A DNA stretch of 64,000 nucleotides. It comes from Ancistrus triradiatus (Eukaryota > Chordata > Actinopteri > Siluriformes > Loricariidae). Below are positions 34,290 through 45,699 of the stretch, piece after piece. The position numbers were made by a program, and so were the translations under genes. The DNA is taken from contig JAJAGP010000758.1 of the NCBI GenBank assembly GCA_025084515.1, positions 1 through 64,000 of the forward strand. Reading direction: 5' to 3'. Below the pieces are notes generated by a model. It saw nothing but the letters and a program-made list of their open reading frames with translations. It did no database searches and had not been told where the DNA came from. Position 1 is the first letter of the stretch, and each line of letters starts with the position of its first letter.

Positions 34290-34430
34290 GTTATGGTACC
34301 CCTGGACAATTGCGGTTCAAGGGCCTTTATAAAGTGCCCAACAGTGGCAGCTTGGTGGATCCAGGATTTGAACTCACAATCATTTCATAAATAGCCAATA
34401 GCCCTAACTATTAAACCACCACTATCCAGG
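34290..34430 (+). repeat. partial copy of the same dispersed repeat
   Basis: AAAGTGCCCAACAGTGGCAG, TTGGTGGATCCAGGATTTGAA and CTAACTATTAAACCACCACTA correspond to the second half of the repeat at 33853. Confidence 0.6.
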
Positions 34431-35518
34431 GTGAACCTTAATTGCCCATGTGCTACAAATGTGGGAAGATATTAGGTTGTCTAGCAAAGTTTTAGTGTAG
34501 GATGCATCTTGGTTCGTGATAAGACAGAGAATATGACAACATCTGAATGGAGGAGAGAAGGACAGAAATAAAAGGGAGGTGAAAACAAAAGAGTACATGC
34601 ACAGATGACAACAGGATCTTAGAAGTACAGTCCAAAGCATGAGAGTTTTCAAAAGAAGGGATGAGAAGAAAGTCACGACTGCCTGGGAGGAGGAGTGCAG
34701 TGGTGCAGTCCCCTGCTCATTGGTATGCTGAGTCTTGAACAAGTGAGAGGAGAAAAGATGGGGGAATGAGACGACGATATGGGAATGTGTGGTGTATTTT
34801 TTGAATGATTGCAGAAGCAATACATACTGCAAGAATAGACACACAGCATTTGATTCACAGGAATCTAACCATGTATTTTCTACCACTGTCCCATCTCTCC
34901 TTTTTTCTCATCCCTTGACGTGTAGCCTGAAATAGCCTGGCTGGGATGTTTTATAGTTCATACCTCAGTGCTTTCTTGCATGCCCAGCTCTCCTTCAGTT
35001 TGTTGATGTCCTGCATACTGATCACACACTCTCATTCACTCCTTCTATCTCTAACACACTCACTCTATTCCATTTCCAATCAAATGGAGAAGGTGTGATC
35101 AGTGACCAATTGAGTTATGATTGTGTAATGATTTGGTGGGTACAGCCAGCTGCTGGAAATGGGAATTCAAGAAACACTGGTGTTCAATTCTGTGTGGGGC
35201 TGCAATGTGAAGGTCAGTGGTGCATCTATGGTGCCCATCTGTTTCAGTATGTTCATGTGAAGGTATTTACACCAAAAAGCAAAACACCTACAACTGCAAC
35301 AATATGGTCAAATGTGATTGAAGCCAAAGCTCCTCTTCAGAGCTCCCCAGCTGATCACAAGCCAACAGTGAGATATAACTCCAAATCATAAAAAGTTGCC
35401 AAAGAATGGAAAATGAAAAAAATAAAAAATAAAAAATAAACACAGCTTCTTAGATTCACTTTGACTGTTCATTTATTGTAGACAGTATGTTTTGTCGACT
35501 TAATTTCATTAGTTAATA
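34431..35518. other. no gene recognised
   Basis: Unassigned DNA. A 98-codon plus-strand frame (35095-35391) and a 154-codon minus-strand frame (34422-34886) lack any domain, and I do not call them genes. Confidence 0.45.
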
Positions 35519-35692
35519 TACAGTGGTGCCTGTATAGAAGTTTGAATTTTCTATATTTCTGCATAAATATGACCTAAAACATCATCAGATTTTCACACAA
35601 GTTCTAAAAGTAGATAAAGAGAACCCAGTTAAACAATGAGACAAAATATTATACTTGGTCATTTATTTATTGAGTAAAATGATCCAATATGA

Positions 35693-36707
35693 CGTATTAG
35701 TGAGTGGCAAAAGTATGTGAACCTTTGCTTTCAGTATCTGGTGTGACCCCCCTTTGCAGCAATAACTGCAACTAAACATTTCCTGTAACTGTTGATCAGT
35801 CTTGCCTGGAGGAATTTTAGCCCATTCCTCCGTACAGAACAGCTTCAACTCTGGGATGCTGTTGTCATTCCACAATATTTCGATTGGATTAAGGTCAGGA
35901 CTTTCACTTGGCCATTCCAAAACATTAACTTTATTTTTCTTCAACCATTCTTTGGTAGAACAACTTGTGTGCTTAGGGTCATTGTCTTGCTGCATGACCC
36001 ACCTTCTCTTGAGATTCAGTTCAGGGACAGATGTCCTGACATTTTCCTTTAGAATTCTTTGATATAATTCAGAATTCATTGTTCCAATGATGGCAAGCCA
36101 TCCTGGCCCAGAAGCAGCAAAACAGGATCAAACCATGATACTACCACTACCATGTTTCACAGATGTGATAAGTTTCTTATGCTGGAATGCAGTGTTTTCC
36201 TTTCTCCAAACATAGCGTTTTTCTTTGAAACCACAAAGTTCTATTTTGGTCTCATCCGTCCACAAAACATTCTTCTAATAGCCTTCTGGCTTGTCCATGG
36301 GATCTTTAGCAAACTGCAGACAAACAGCAAAAAAAATCTTTTTGAAGAGCAGTGGCTTTCTCCTTGCAACCCTGCCATGCCCACCACTGTTGTTCAGTGT
36401 TCATCTGATGGTGAACATTAACATTAGCTGATGTGAGAGAGGCCTTTATTTGCTTAGAAGTTACGCTGGGGTCCTTTGTGACCTCGCCAATTATTACACG
36501 CCTTGCTCTTTGAGTGATCTTTGTTGGTCAACCACTCCTGGGGAGGGTAACAATGGTCTTGAATTTCCTCCATTTGTACACAATCTGTCTGACTGTGGAC
36601 TGGTGGAGTCCAAACTCTTTAGAGATGGTTTTGTAACCTTTTCCAGGATGATGAACATCAACAACTCTTTTTCTGAGGTCCTCAGAAATCTCCTCTGTTC
36701 ATGCCCT
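35693..36707 (-). pseudogene. Tc1 family 1 transposase, decayed
   Basis: DD34E transposases cut at TA sites by a catalytic Asp-Asp-Glu triad. On the minus strand the first Asp lies in the DETK motif (about 36245-36265). The second is in QQDNDPKHTS, and the Glu is in DLNPIE, 34 residues after the Asp of QQD, as expected. The segment 36079-35663 is open for 138 codons, but a deletion in it removes part of the usual KDLKRAV region. The normal start (ATGGCACGAACAAAG in sister copies) is changed to AGGGCATGAAC, losing the ATG and creating a stop at codon 3. More frameshifts lie between. The gene is dead. Confidence 0.85.
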
Positions 36708-37239
36708 GATACACTTCCACAAACATGTGTTTTGAAGAGCAGACTTTGATAGATCCCTGTTCTTTAAATAAAGCAGGGTGCCCACTCACACCTGATTGTC
36801 ATCCCATTGATTGAAAACACCTGACTCTAATTTCACCTTCAAATTAAATGCTAATCCTAAACCAGCTGCTAGATTGCTCAGGCAGGGTATTTTTAGTGCT
36901 GGTCCCTAGACCGGATAAATGGTGAGGGTTGCGTCAGGAAGGGCATCCGGTGTAAAACATTTGCCAAATCTAGTATGCGAGTTCATAATAATTTCACCAT
37001 ACCGGATCGGTCGCGGCCCGGGTTAACAACGACCGCCACTGGTACTGGTAGCAAACAGGGTACCAGCGGAAATTGGACTACTGTTTGCCGAAGACGAAGA
37101 GGAGGGAAGAGCGTGTGAGGAGACAGAGAAGAATCAGGAGGGCCATAAATATAGCACTGAGGGTAATCAACCCTAAATGTTGGACGATGACAGGAAGGTA
37201 GAGAGCTGCTGATTGAATGCATAGAAAAGGGTCGATGCT

Positions 37240-37241
<2 letters not shown>

Positions 37242-37286
<45 letters not shown>
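37242..37286 (+). repeat. T45 homopolymer within the LINE coding region
   Basis: Forty-five consecutive T replace a short segment just before the VQETKW codons of the endonuclease. Downstream sequence resumes as normal LINE coding DNA. Confidence 0.95.
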
Positions 37287-37287
<1 letters not shown>

Positions 37288-38367
37288 TGTGCAGGAGACA
37301 AAGTGGAAGGGTAGCAAGGCTCGATGCATTGGTGCAGGGTTTAAACTGTTCTACCATGGTGTGGATAGGAAGAGAAATAGAGTTGGTGTGGTCCTGAAGG
37401 AGGACTATGTAAAGAATGTTGTTGAGGTGAAAAGGTGTCAGATAGGATAATATGTTTAAAGCTGGAAATTGAGGGTGTAACAGTGAATGTTGTTAGCGGC
37501 TATGCACCACAAATTGGCTGTGAACTAGAGGAGAAAGAGAGATTCTGGGGGGAGTTAGATGAAGTGGTTGAGAGCATTCCCAGGGAGGAGAGACTGGTGA
37601 TTAGTGCAGATTTCAATGGTCATGTTGGTGAAGGTAATAAAGGAGATGAGGAAGTGATGGGCAGGTTTGGTGTTAAGGATTGGAACCTAGAAGGACAGAT
37701 GGTGGTGGATTTTGCAAAGAGGATGGAAATGGCTGTGATTAACACATATTTCCAAAAGAAGGAGGAGCATAGGGTGACCTATAAGAGTGGAAGGAGGAGC
37801 ACACAGGTAGACTACATCCTATGTAGAAGAGGTTGCTTAAAAGAGATTGGTGATTGTAAGGTAGTGGCAGGGGAGAGTGTAGCTAGGCAGCATCGGATGG
37901 TGGTGTGCAGGATGACTCTGGTGGTTAGGAAGAGGAAGAGGACAAAGTCAGAGCAGAGGACCAAATGGTGGAAGATGAGAAAGGAAGAATGTTGTAAGGA
38001 GTTCAGACAGGAGCTGAGAAAGGCTTTGGGTGATAGGAAAGAGCTCCCAGATGACTGGGTAGTAGCAGCAACAGTGATTAGACAGACAGGTAGAAAGGTA
38101 CTGGGTGTGTCTTCTGGACAGGCAAAGGATGAAAAGGAAACCTGGTGGTGGAACGAGGAAGTGCAGGAGGTTATTCAGAGAAAGAGGTCAGCAAAGAAGA
38201 AATGGGACAGGGACAGGACTAAAGAGAGTAGGCAGGAGTACAAGGAGATGCACAGGGCAAAGAGGGAGGTAGCAAAGGCCAAGCAGAAGGCCTACGATGG
38301 GTTATATGACAGGTTAGACAGTAGGGAAGGAGAGAAGGAGTTGTATCTGCTGCGAACAGAGAGATAG
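37287..38367 (+). CDS. RTE-like LINE APE endonuclease domain, frameshifted
   Basis: APE endonucleases nick the target strand to prime reverse transcription. The first frame from about 37287 reads VQETKWKGSKARCIGAGFKL (E of the QET motif), then FYHGVDRK and VGVVLKEDYVKN. Loss of one G near 37435 shifts it into the 311-codon open segment 37435-38367. That segment has SGYAPQ, the metal-binding ADFNGHVGEGNKGDEE, VTYKSGRRSTQVDYILCRR and the final His in RQHRMVVCRM. After the domain come a basic linker with TKWWKMRKEEC and WWWNEEVQEVIQRKRSAKKK. These are the expected catalytic E, D/N and H positions. The N-terminal 40 or so residues are disrupted by the T45 run. The upstream ATG-like start is therefore uncertain, and the protein is probably not made. 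Confidence 0.8.
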
Positions 38368-40110
38368 AGCTTTGGAAAGGATTGCAGCATGTCAGGGTGT
38401 CAAGGCATAGAAATGAAATTTTACTGACAGTGAGGAGAGGGGACGGGGAACGATGGAAGAGATTATTTTTGAGAGTTTGATGATGTAGAAAATTAAAGGG
38501 ACAAAGAACGGTTGGATGGCGAGAAAATTGTGGGACAGGATGTCACCTAGTACGAGGACGACCTTGACATGTAACCCGCTTTGTGTTAACGGATCGAGAC
38601 ACTGTGGCTACAACAGTAGCCCCACGTTTCCCGGCGCTACCTGATTACTTACCGGTTGCAAAGGTATGGAACAGTCTAGGAGAGCTGGGGGTGTGTTTTG
38701 ACTAGATTATATTTCCACTTAATGTCAGAAGTCTTGAGGTGGATTGATTGATGCTCGACGCTTCGGGCTGCCCCGCGATGATGGATAACTAAGGCTCCTA
38801 CCGATTCCTCACCTCTTAAGCCTACCGATTTTAAGCATACAGGTGGAGTGTGGCTCTTCAAGTGTCAAACTTTTTGATTGAGCCACACAGTGAAGATTGG
38901 AGAGATGTCCCTTGAAGTACTTTCGAGCAGGCTAGGGCTTCCTCCGGCTACCTAGCGAGGGGCGTGATACAGGGTGTCTCTTGACCCTCCCAAACATTAT
39001 CTTTCTCTCTTCATGTCAAGGAAGATCCCTATGCTGGCGGCCTTTTTCTTTGGACTGCTGATGGAGAAGTCTCTCATTACTTCCCTTACGATGGGTCACG
39101 GGCACATCGTCTCATTCTTTATCAATTCGCAGCTTCCTAGTAGGTGGATGTGGAGAAGCTTATGGCAGTGTGCCAGGGAGGAACGTCTGGTGTGTATGAA
39201 GGAAATCTCGAGTGGCGGAAAAGTACGTTAGATTAGTGCAGGACATGGTAGTAACACGCGTGACAGAGTTGAGAATGTGCTGTAGGAGTGACGATAGCTT
39301 CACGGTTAGAGTGACTGCAAATCAAGTATCGGCCCTGTCCCCTTCTTATTTGCTCTGGGATGGACAACTACAGATTAGGTCAGACAGGAATCGCCGTGGA
39401 CATGATGTTTGTAACGACATTTGTGATCGTAGTGAGAACAGGGAACAGGTAGAAGGAACGTGGAGAGGTGGAGGTATAATCTGAAAGGAGAGGAATGACA
39501 GTCCAACTGTAGTAAGACAGAATACGTGTGGTGTAAATGAAGGGAGACCAGGTGGAACAGTCAGGCTACAGGGATCAGTGGTCACAAATGTCCAGGATTC
39601 AGGGACTTGGGATCAACTGTCCAAGGAAATGGGGAGTGTGGAAAGGAGGGTACAGAGGAGAGTACAGCAGGATGAGTGGGTGGGAGAAAAGAGTGTCCAG
39701 GAGTGCTGTGTGACAAAGGGTTCGCAAGCAAAAGTGAAGGAAAGATTTATAAGAGAGTAGTGAGACCAGCCTTGTTGTATGGCTTAGAGACAGTGGCACT
39801 GACAAAGAGACAGGAAGCAGAGCTGGAGGTGGCAGAACTTAAGATGTTGAGGTTCTCTTTAGGAGTGTCTAGGGTGGACAGGATTAGGAATGAGATCATC
39901 AGAGGGACAGCACAGGTTGGAAAATTGGGAGACAAAATTCGAGAGGGAAGAGTGGATATATTGGTAGGAGGATGTTGGCGATGGAGCTGCCAGGCAAGAG
40001 ACGGAGAGGAAGAATAAAGGGGAGTTATTTGGTTGTGGTAAATGAAGATATGCAGGGAGTTGGGATGAGAGTAGAGGACGTGGAGGACAGGGTGAGGTGG
40101 AAACGTTTAA
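38368..40110 (+). pseudogene. RTE-like LINE reverse transcriptase, heavily degraded
   Basis: Recognisable islands of RT sequence remain in scattered frames: GRWK near 38450, KVWNSLGEL-like near 38660, a VDVEKLMAVCQ-like island near 39145, VAEKYVRLVQDM near 39208, the region that should hold F-A-D-D near 39400 (now with a frame change and GHDVCNDICD), and SENREQVEGTW. The last part is clear: LYGLETVALTKRQEAELEVA, then ELKMLRFSLGVSRVDRIRNE and IIRGTAQVGKLGDKIRE at 39770-39945. The stretch 38560-39140 is far more diverged than the endonuclease just upstream. No active RT can be encoded. Confidence 0.75.
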
Positions 40111-40405
40111 CTCGCTGTGGTGACCCCTGATAAAGGGAGAAACCGAAAGAAGAAGAAGAAGAAGAAGAAGAAGAAATTAAATGCTAATCCTAGAGGTTCA
40201 CGTACTTTTGTCACTCACTAATATGTGATACTGGAATGATTTTTCTCAATAAATAAATGACCAAGTATTTTTGGCTCAGTTGCTTAACTGAGTTCTCTTT
40301 ATCTACCTTTAGGACTTGTGTGAAAATCTGATGATGTTTTAGGTCATATTTATGCAAAAATATAGAAAATTCTAAAGGGTTCACAAACTTTCAAGCGCCA
40401 CTGTA

Positions 40406-40832
40406 CGTCCATTCCTGTATTTCAGGTCTGTAACACATTATTAAAACAGTTGGGACAGTAAAGCATTTACCACTTTATAATAGAGCTGTGTGAAATGACC
40501 AAAGTTTAATATCAAGATATAGGTAATTTCATAATGATATATATCACGATATAGCACATTTTCTGTAAATTCATAAATATATAGTTGTTTGTTTTTTTCT
40601 GGTTTTTTTTGTAAATAAAATCGCTCAACAAAAAAAAGGTGCTTTCTCATATTTCATTTCTCTATTTATTTAGAGACTTTGTTCAAATTAAAATGTTAAT
40701 TAAACATATAACAAAACATAAAACAGTAACATTATAACATAACATTATGCCCACCTCCTTGTTTCTACATTCATTGTCCGTTTAATCACTTTCACTTAAC
40801 ATATAAAAGCAATTTGTATTTATACAGTTACA
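40406..40832. other. no gene recognised
   Basis: AT-rich DNA to the right of the Tc1/RTE composite. Confidence 0.5.
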
Positions 40833-40975
40833 GACTGTAGTCCATTTGTTTCTCTACGTACTTTGTTTGTCCCCTTTACTCTGCTCTCCAATAGTCAGGA
40901 CCCCTACAGGGCCACCACAGATCAGGTACTGTTTGGGTGGTGGGTCGTTCGCGACACTGAAGTGACACTGATTGT
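40833..40975 (+). repeat. fragment of palindromic dispersed element
   Basis: ACAGACTGTAGTCCATTTGT, CCCCTTTACTCTGCTCTCCAA and CAGGACCCCTACAGGGCCACC match the left arm of the element at 43955-44535. Confidence 0.7.
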
Positions 40976-41078
40976 GTGATAGTTATTCATTTTTACATCA
41001 TTACTAAATTGACCAAAAAAGTAAGAATCAAATATAAGACACCCTGTGTTTCTTTATTTACATTGTACATACTGTCCC

Positions 41079-41159
41079 TGTTATGTGTGAATAAGGGTGT
41101 TTTAGGACCCAAGTGCAGTGAGCTACTAGTGGAATCGGCCAGCCCAAGTCGAGAATTAA

Positions 41160-41195
<36 letters not shown>

Positions 41196-41382
41196 ATAGG
41201 TGTGTGTGGAGCTAGAATGCGCACATACACAAAAAGAGGGAAACGGGAGCTCAACCTGAGAAGCACGCAGCGAGGATTCAAACCCTAAAAGTGCGAACAC
41301 AAGCGCCGCACAGGGACGGACTCAAAATACAAAATAAAGCCAGGAAAGTCCAAAAAGCTCAGTGCAGAAACACAGGTTAACA
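41079..41382. mobile_element. possible truncated LTR, related to 19942-20609
   Basis: Starts TGTTATGTGTGAATAAGG with TTAGGACCCAAGTGCAGTGA, matching the start of the 19942 candidate, and ends GGTTAACA. An (AAAT)n run interrupts it at 41161-41198. The flanking 5-mers do not match. Confidence 0.35.
41161..41198 (+). repeat. (AAAT)n microsatellite
   Basis: Nine tandem copies of the tetranucleotide. Confidence 0.95.
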
Positions 41383-42323
41383 TCCTGTGTTTATCAAATG
41401 TTCTTGGCGGTTCTGTAAGTTTGTAAATATTATACCTGCTGATAGTAAACCCTAACCTTAAATCCCTGAACCAAGTAATTCTCCTTAGCTTTTTGACAAT
41501 TCTAAGCCTCTGACTAGATCATTTAATTATAGCTGTGTTATCAGATGAGGATGATCATACATCAGTGATGTTTTCCACCTTTGGTTCAAGCATTGTGGCA
41601 TCTTCATCTGTTTCATGGAGGGTTGATGTCTCTGTTGGCTTTGGTACTGTCATCATGTGGTAGCCTACTGGTCTCATGACTGAATAGAGTATTTAATAGA
41701 TTTCTTAATTTTATTAGAGAACATACTGGTAGATCGTTAGAGCAGTTGTAGCAACATTGTTGAGACGTTTCTTCTGTATAAAACCTTCCTGAAGACAGTA
41801 AATCCTAACACATACTCACTATGTTATTGACTGGAGAAAATGTCTATAAACATGAATTCAGACATCATCTGTAAAAGTAATAACAATAAGTACTAATAGT
41901 AATAACAATATTTTCATGGCACCTACACTAAATGTATGCCCAGGCAAACTTGGAATGACCAACACAGCTTACTGTTTGGTGGGTAATATACTAGTAGACA
42001 ATAAAATACAATATATTACATTATATCTACAAAATGGTATGTGGTAGAAAAACGTTAAGTTGATTTTCATGATCAACAGCCCAAAATTCATAAAATTCCC
42101 CCAGAATGTTTAATTTGCGTCTTGTAACTGGACCTAGTACTGCTTTTGATTGACAGCTAATGTCTGGAATGACACCAATGAAATGGATCAATGCAGCAAA
42201 GTCATGCTAAATGTGTGTGTGTGTGAGTGTGTGTGTCTATGCTTGCTGTAAATTGATTTACTAATTAGATGCATTATTCATGGTACGCATGACCTCTATA
42301 AAGTCATGTGCAAGACGAAGCAA

Positions 42324-42387
<64 letters not shown>

Positions 42388-43204
42388 CTATGTTGTTAAT
42401 ATGTAAAATATATCTTTATGTACTACTGTGGTTGCATTGCCACAGTGTCAGAGTCAGTGCTACAGCTGAACCAAACTGAACACCTGCACATAACAGAATA
42501 GGCCTTAAAAACAACAATAAAAAATGAAACACTATACTCCCTCTGTAGTGCACTGTTTGTCGAATAATGGCATTACACTTTCTTTCATAGTGCATGTACC
42601 TTAAGAAACAATTACGACACACTTTACCTGCTATTTCAAACTCCTCCTTCTGAGGTTCCTATTGCTTCGTGTTAGATGTCTTTCGTTTTTAAATATATTC
42701 TGTGAAATGCATATGACAATTGGATGTCATATTTTGTTTACCTGCCAGTGACTGGTATTATCTGTGTATTAGCATTAGTATATGTGGTAGGGTGTTAACT
42801 GTATTGTATTTCTGCTTTATATTTATATAGAAAGGAGGCATTTGTTTACTTTCCTTGTTTCCTTTACCTTGACCTCACATGGTTGGTTTTCTTGAATGCA
42901 CTGGATTCAACACAGAGGATGGTATTGGGTATCATCCTCTATCTTTGGTTGTAGACACTCTTCATAAAAATAAGACTGTTCCTTTTCTTAAAAAAAGGCT
43001 ATCAATGGTTTCCTTAAAGTTCTTTGTTGTATTTATTGTGCATACCAGAGGTAACAATCTAATTTTCATATACAGTATGCTGTGGGTGTTTGAAATGGGT
43101 TTATTGACTGTGAAATAATATGTACAAATTGAGTTTTGGATTAGCAGATGTGTTTTGATATTCATCTTTGTCTTTGGTCTATTTGGACACATGCTCCTTA
43201 TTTT
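41383..43204. other. no gene recognised
   Basis: AT-rich intron-like DNA with a (CA)n microsatellite at 42327-42385. No exon or transposon was recognised. Confidence 0.5.
42327..42385 (+). repeat. (CA)29 microsatellite
   Basis: Long uninterrupted CA dinucleotide run. Confidence 0.95.
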
Positions 43205-43870
43205 AGTAGGTTCATACAAAAACAATATTAATATGGTGCTCAATTTTTGTGTAGGTATGAGATTCATATTATTGGCACCAAATTCTGAACCTACCATCTG
43301 TTTGCCTCAGCAGAAATTGAGATTCATCAGACTACATTATATTTTCCAGTCCTCAACTGTCCAGTTTTGGTGGGTCTGTGCCCACTGCAGCCTCAGCTTT
43401 CTGTTCTTGGCTGACAGAAGTGGAACCCGATGCCATCTTCTGCTGTCATAGCCCATGCACCTCAATGTTCAATGTGTTGTGAATCCTGAGACATAATTCT
43501 GCTCACCACAACTGTAGAGGTTATCTGAGTTATTGTAGCTTGTCTGTCAGTTGGAATCAGTCAGGACATTCTCTGTTGACCTCTCTCATAAACAAGGCAC
43601 TGCCATCAGCAGAACTCGAGCAGTGTTTGTTTTATTATTATTGCACCATTAGGAATAAACTCTATAGAGTGCTGTGCATGTAAACACCAGGAGATCAGCA
43701 GTTATAAAAATAATCAAACCAGACTGTCTGGCACCAACAATCACGCCACGGTCAAAATGAATGAGACCACTTTTTTTCAGATTTTGATGGCTGATGTGAA
43801 CATTACCTCAAGCTGAATTTTTTTTTTTTTGCATTGTACTGCTGTCTCTTGATTTGGTGTGTAAAGTTCT
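43205..43870 (-). pseudogene. Tc1-like family 5 transposase relic
   Basis: On the minus strand 43444-43330 reads MGYDSRRWHRVPLLSAKNRK then LRLQWAQTHQNWTVEDWK. This is the linker before the first catalytic Asp in a widespread fish Tc1-like family. After a stop and frame change the SDESQFLLR motif follows (about 43310-43335). Upstream parts on the same strand (43560-43760) match the helix-turn-helix half, for example the codons for GASLAG and RG-CL. The catalytic C-terminal half after position 43205 is lost. Several stops and frameshifts make it inactive. Confidence 0.75.
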
Positions 43871-43954
43871 GAGTAAGAGTGTGTAAACCATATGCATGTG
43901 TAAACATACTATATTTTTCAGTTTATATTCTGCTTCTGCTTTATTTCAGTTTTA

Positions 43955-44535
43955 GTGGTCACTGCGCTTTCTGTTTCTCTTTATACTTTGTTAGTCCCCT
44001 TTACTCTGCTCTTCAATGGTCAGGACCCCCACAGGACCACCACAGATTTGCTTGGTGATTTTCTCAGCACTGCAGTGACACCGATGTGGTGGTGTGTTAG
44101 TGTGTGTTGCGCTGATAAAAAGTGGATCAGACACCAAAGTGCTGCTGGCGATTTAAACCGCCACTGCTGCACTGAAAATAGTCCAACAACCAAAAATGTC
44201 CAACCACCAGCATCCTGTAGGCAGTATCCAGTGAGCGCTGATGAAGGATTAGAGGATGATTAATACAAACTGGGCAACAACAAATGAGCTACTGTCTCCG
44301 ACTTTACATCTACAAGGTGGAGCAATAAGGTTAATGTCCCTAGCAAAGTGGACAGGGAGTGAACAGTGATTTAAAACTCCAGCAGCACTGCTGTGTCGGA
44401 TCCAATCATACCATCTCAACACACACTAACACACCACCACGACATCATGTGTATGTAGAAACACAGATGGACTATAGTCTGTATTTGTAGTACTACAAAA
44501 TGTTTCTGTATGATAAGTGGAACTGATAATATGGA
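43955..44535. mobile_element. long palindromic dispersed element (MITE-like)
   Basis: GTGGTGGTGTGTTAGTGTGT at 44087 and its inverted partner ACACACTAACACACCACCAC at 44420 form the inner arms. The arms extend over about 80 bp, through GTGGATCAGACAC on the left and GTGTCGGATCCAA on the right, with a centre of about 200 bp. Outer segments resemble the 40833 fragment. No coding capacity. A partial inverted copy lies at 48010-48190. Confidence 0.7.
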
Positions 44536-45404
44536 CAACAAGTATAAAAACAAGGAGGTGAGATGATGGCCAAGTCAAGAGAAAGTCTGCATATGTTTAC
44601 CTCAGAAACACTCACGCTTAGGTTTGGTGATGAGAGCGATTTAATATTTAGCTAACACGACTGGTTCCCTGGGTTATGAAGCTGTATTCTTGTGTAAGTG
44701 TGTGCATGTGTATGTCCTGCTGAAATGCCATTCAGTCTGTGATTACAAGTGTGTGAGGTGCCTCAGGCCATCATTCAGTTGGTCATCAAATCAAAGTTAC
44801 TGTATCTTCTCACACACACACAGACACACACACAGACACACACACACACTGGGACCATTATCGCTTGCTTGAAGCAGGATTCAGATAATGTCAGTAAGGA
44901 TTTCACATACCCACTTGTTATTGCTCTCCTCTGAGCATGCTGAGTCTACTTGCCAATGCTCTGAATAGCCTTCACCACCACAGCCAAGTAGCAGTGTGAT
45001 ATATGGACTCGGGTTTAAAGATTAAATGCATACTGCTGTATTTTTCTCAGAGTTCATCTGCAGCATATGAACAATTACCAAATTTTTCATTTTGATATGA
45101 GAAGAAAACATGAACACATTTTATATAAAGCAGAAAAAAAGAATGTTAACTTACGGTATAAGACCGAGCAGTTGTTGGAGCAGAAAAATGAATTTTTTTA
45201 ATGTAATTAATTATTTTCATACATTTACACCACTCACAGGTATTTGTAAAATAAGATCACTAATGTTTATGATCAAGATTTTGTCTTAGCTATTTTAAAC
45301 CATACAAAATATGTACAGTAGTTAAAAAACTTTTTTTGATGGAAAAAAATACTATAATGGACCAGGAACAACTACTCCCTTGAAGATCTCCAGCCTTATT
45401 AAAT
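44536..45404. other. no gene recognised
   Basis: Unassigned DNA with a CACACA/GACACA-rich microsatellite at 44811-44850. Confidence 0.5.
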
Positions 45405-45690
45405 ATACCATTCATTCATTCATTCATTCATTCATTTCTTATCTGCTGGATCCTGGACGGTGTCTGGCCGGCAGCATAGAGAACAAGGCAGGAACAACCC
45501 TAGACAGGGTGTCAGTCCATTGTAGGTCACTTTATAAATGCTAATTAACCTAACATGTATGTCTTTGGACTGTGGGACCCATATGGACACAGGGAGGACA
45601 TGCCATACAGAAAAGACCCAGACTGCTCAATCTGGGATTGACCATCTTGCTGTGAGGCGACAGTGCTACCCACCGAGCCGCCAATATTTG
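45405..45690 (+). repeat. ATTC-headed dispersed teleost repeat
   Basis: An (ATTC)n run at 45410-45436 is followed by GGCAGGAACAACCCTAGACA, GGGTGTCAGTCCATTGTAGG, TGTCTTTGGACTGTGGGACC and CTGTGAGGCGACAGTGCTAC then CCACCGAGCCGCC. This order is typical of a very common fish interspersed repeat. Non-coding. Confidence 0.8.
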
Positions 45691-45699
45691 AGAATGAGA

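Larger units (their letters stand above)
36860..40173 (+). mobile_element. RTE-like LINE with perfect 19-bp target duplication
   Basis: Flanked by identical AAATTAAATGCTAATCCTA at 36841-36859 and 40174-40192, inside the Tc1 element. The 5' UTR contains AGGGCATCCGG and GGATCGGTCGCGGCCCGGG. An APE-type endonuclease frame follows, then a degraded reverse transcriptase. The 3' end has CGCTGTGGTGACCCCTGATA and a terminal (GAA)n. The order endonuclease-RT in one frame, the short 3' end and the GAA tail fit the RTE clade. The length of 3.3 kb is close to full length for such elements. Confidence 0.85.
35521..40403 (-). mobile_element. Tc1/mariner family 1 element interrupted by an RTE LINE
   Basis: Both termini are present: CAGTGGTGCC at 35521 after TA (35519-35520) and TCAAGCGCCACTG ending at 40403 before TA (40404-40405). 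Removing the LINE and one copy of its target duplication leaves about 1550 bp, the usual size for a Tc1 element. The long inverted repeats of about 200 bp carry the paired sequences AATGATCCAATATGACGTAT and, on the other side, GTGATACTGGAATGATTTTT. The transposase gene lies on the minus strand. Confidence 0.9.

Noticed and set aside
34422..35391. Open frames of 154 codons (minus) and 98 codons (plus)
   Set aside because: No domain, splice context or codon pattern supports them; expected by chance in 64 kb.
37242..37286. T45 run considered as the tail of an inserted retrocopy
   Set aside because: No inserted body or target duplication lies beside it, and LINE coding sequence continues on both sides.
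38974..39139. A stretch coding for GGLFLWTADGEVSHYFPYDG-like sequence, considered as a foreign gene
   Set aside because: It lies between RT-like islands of the same LINE, is short, and ends in two stops. More likely diverged or erroneous RT sequence.
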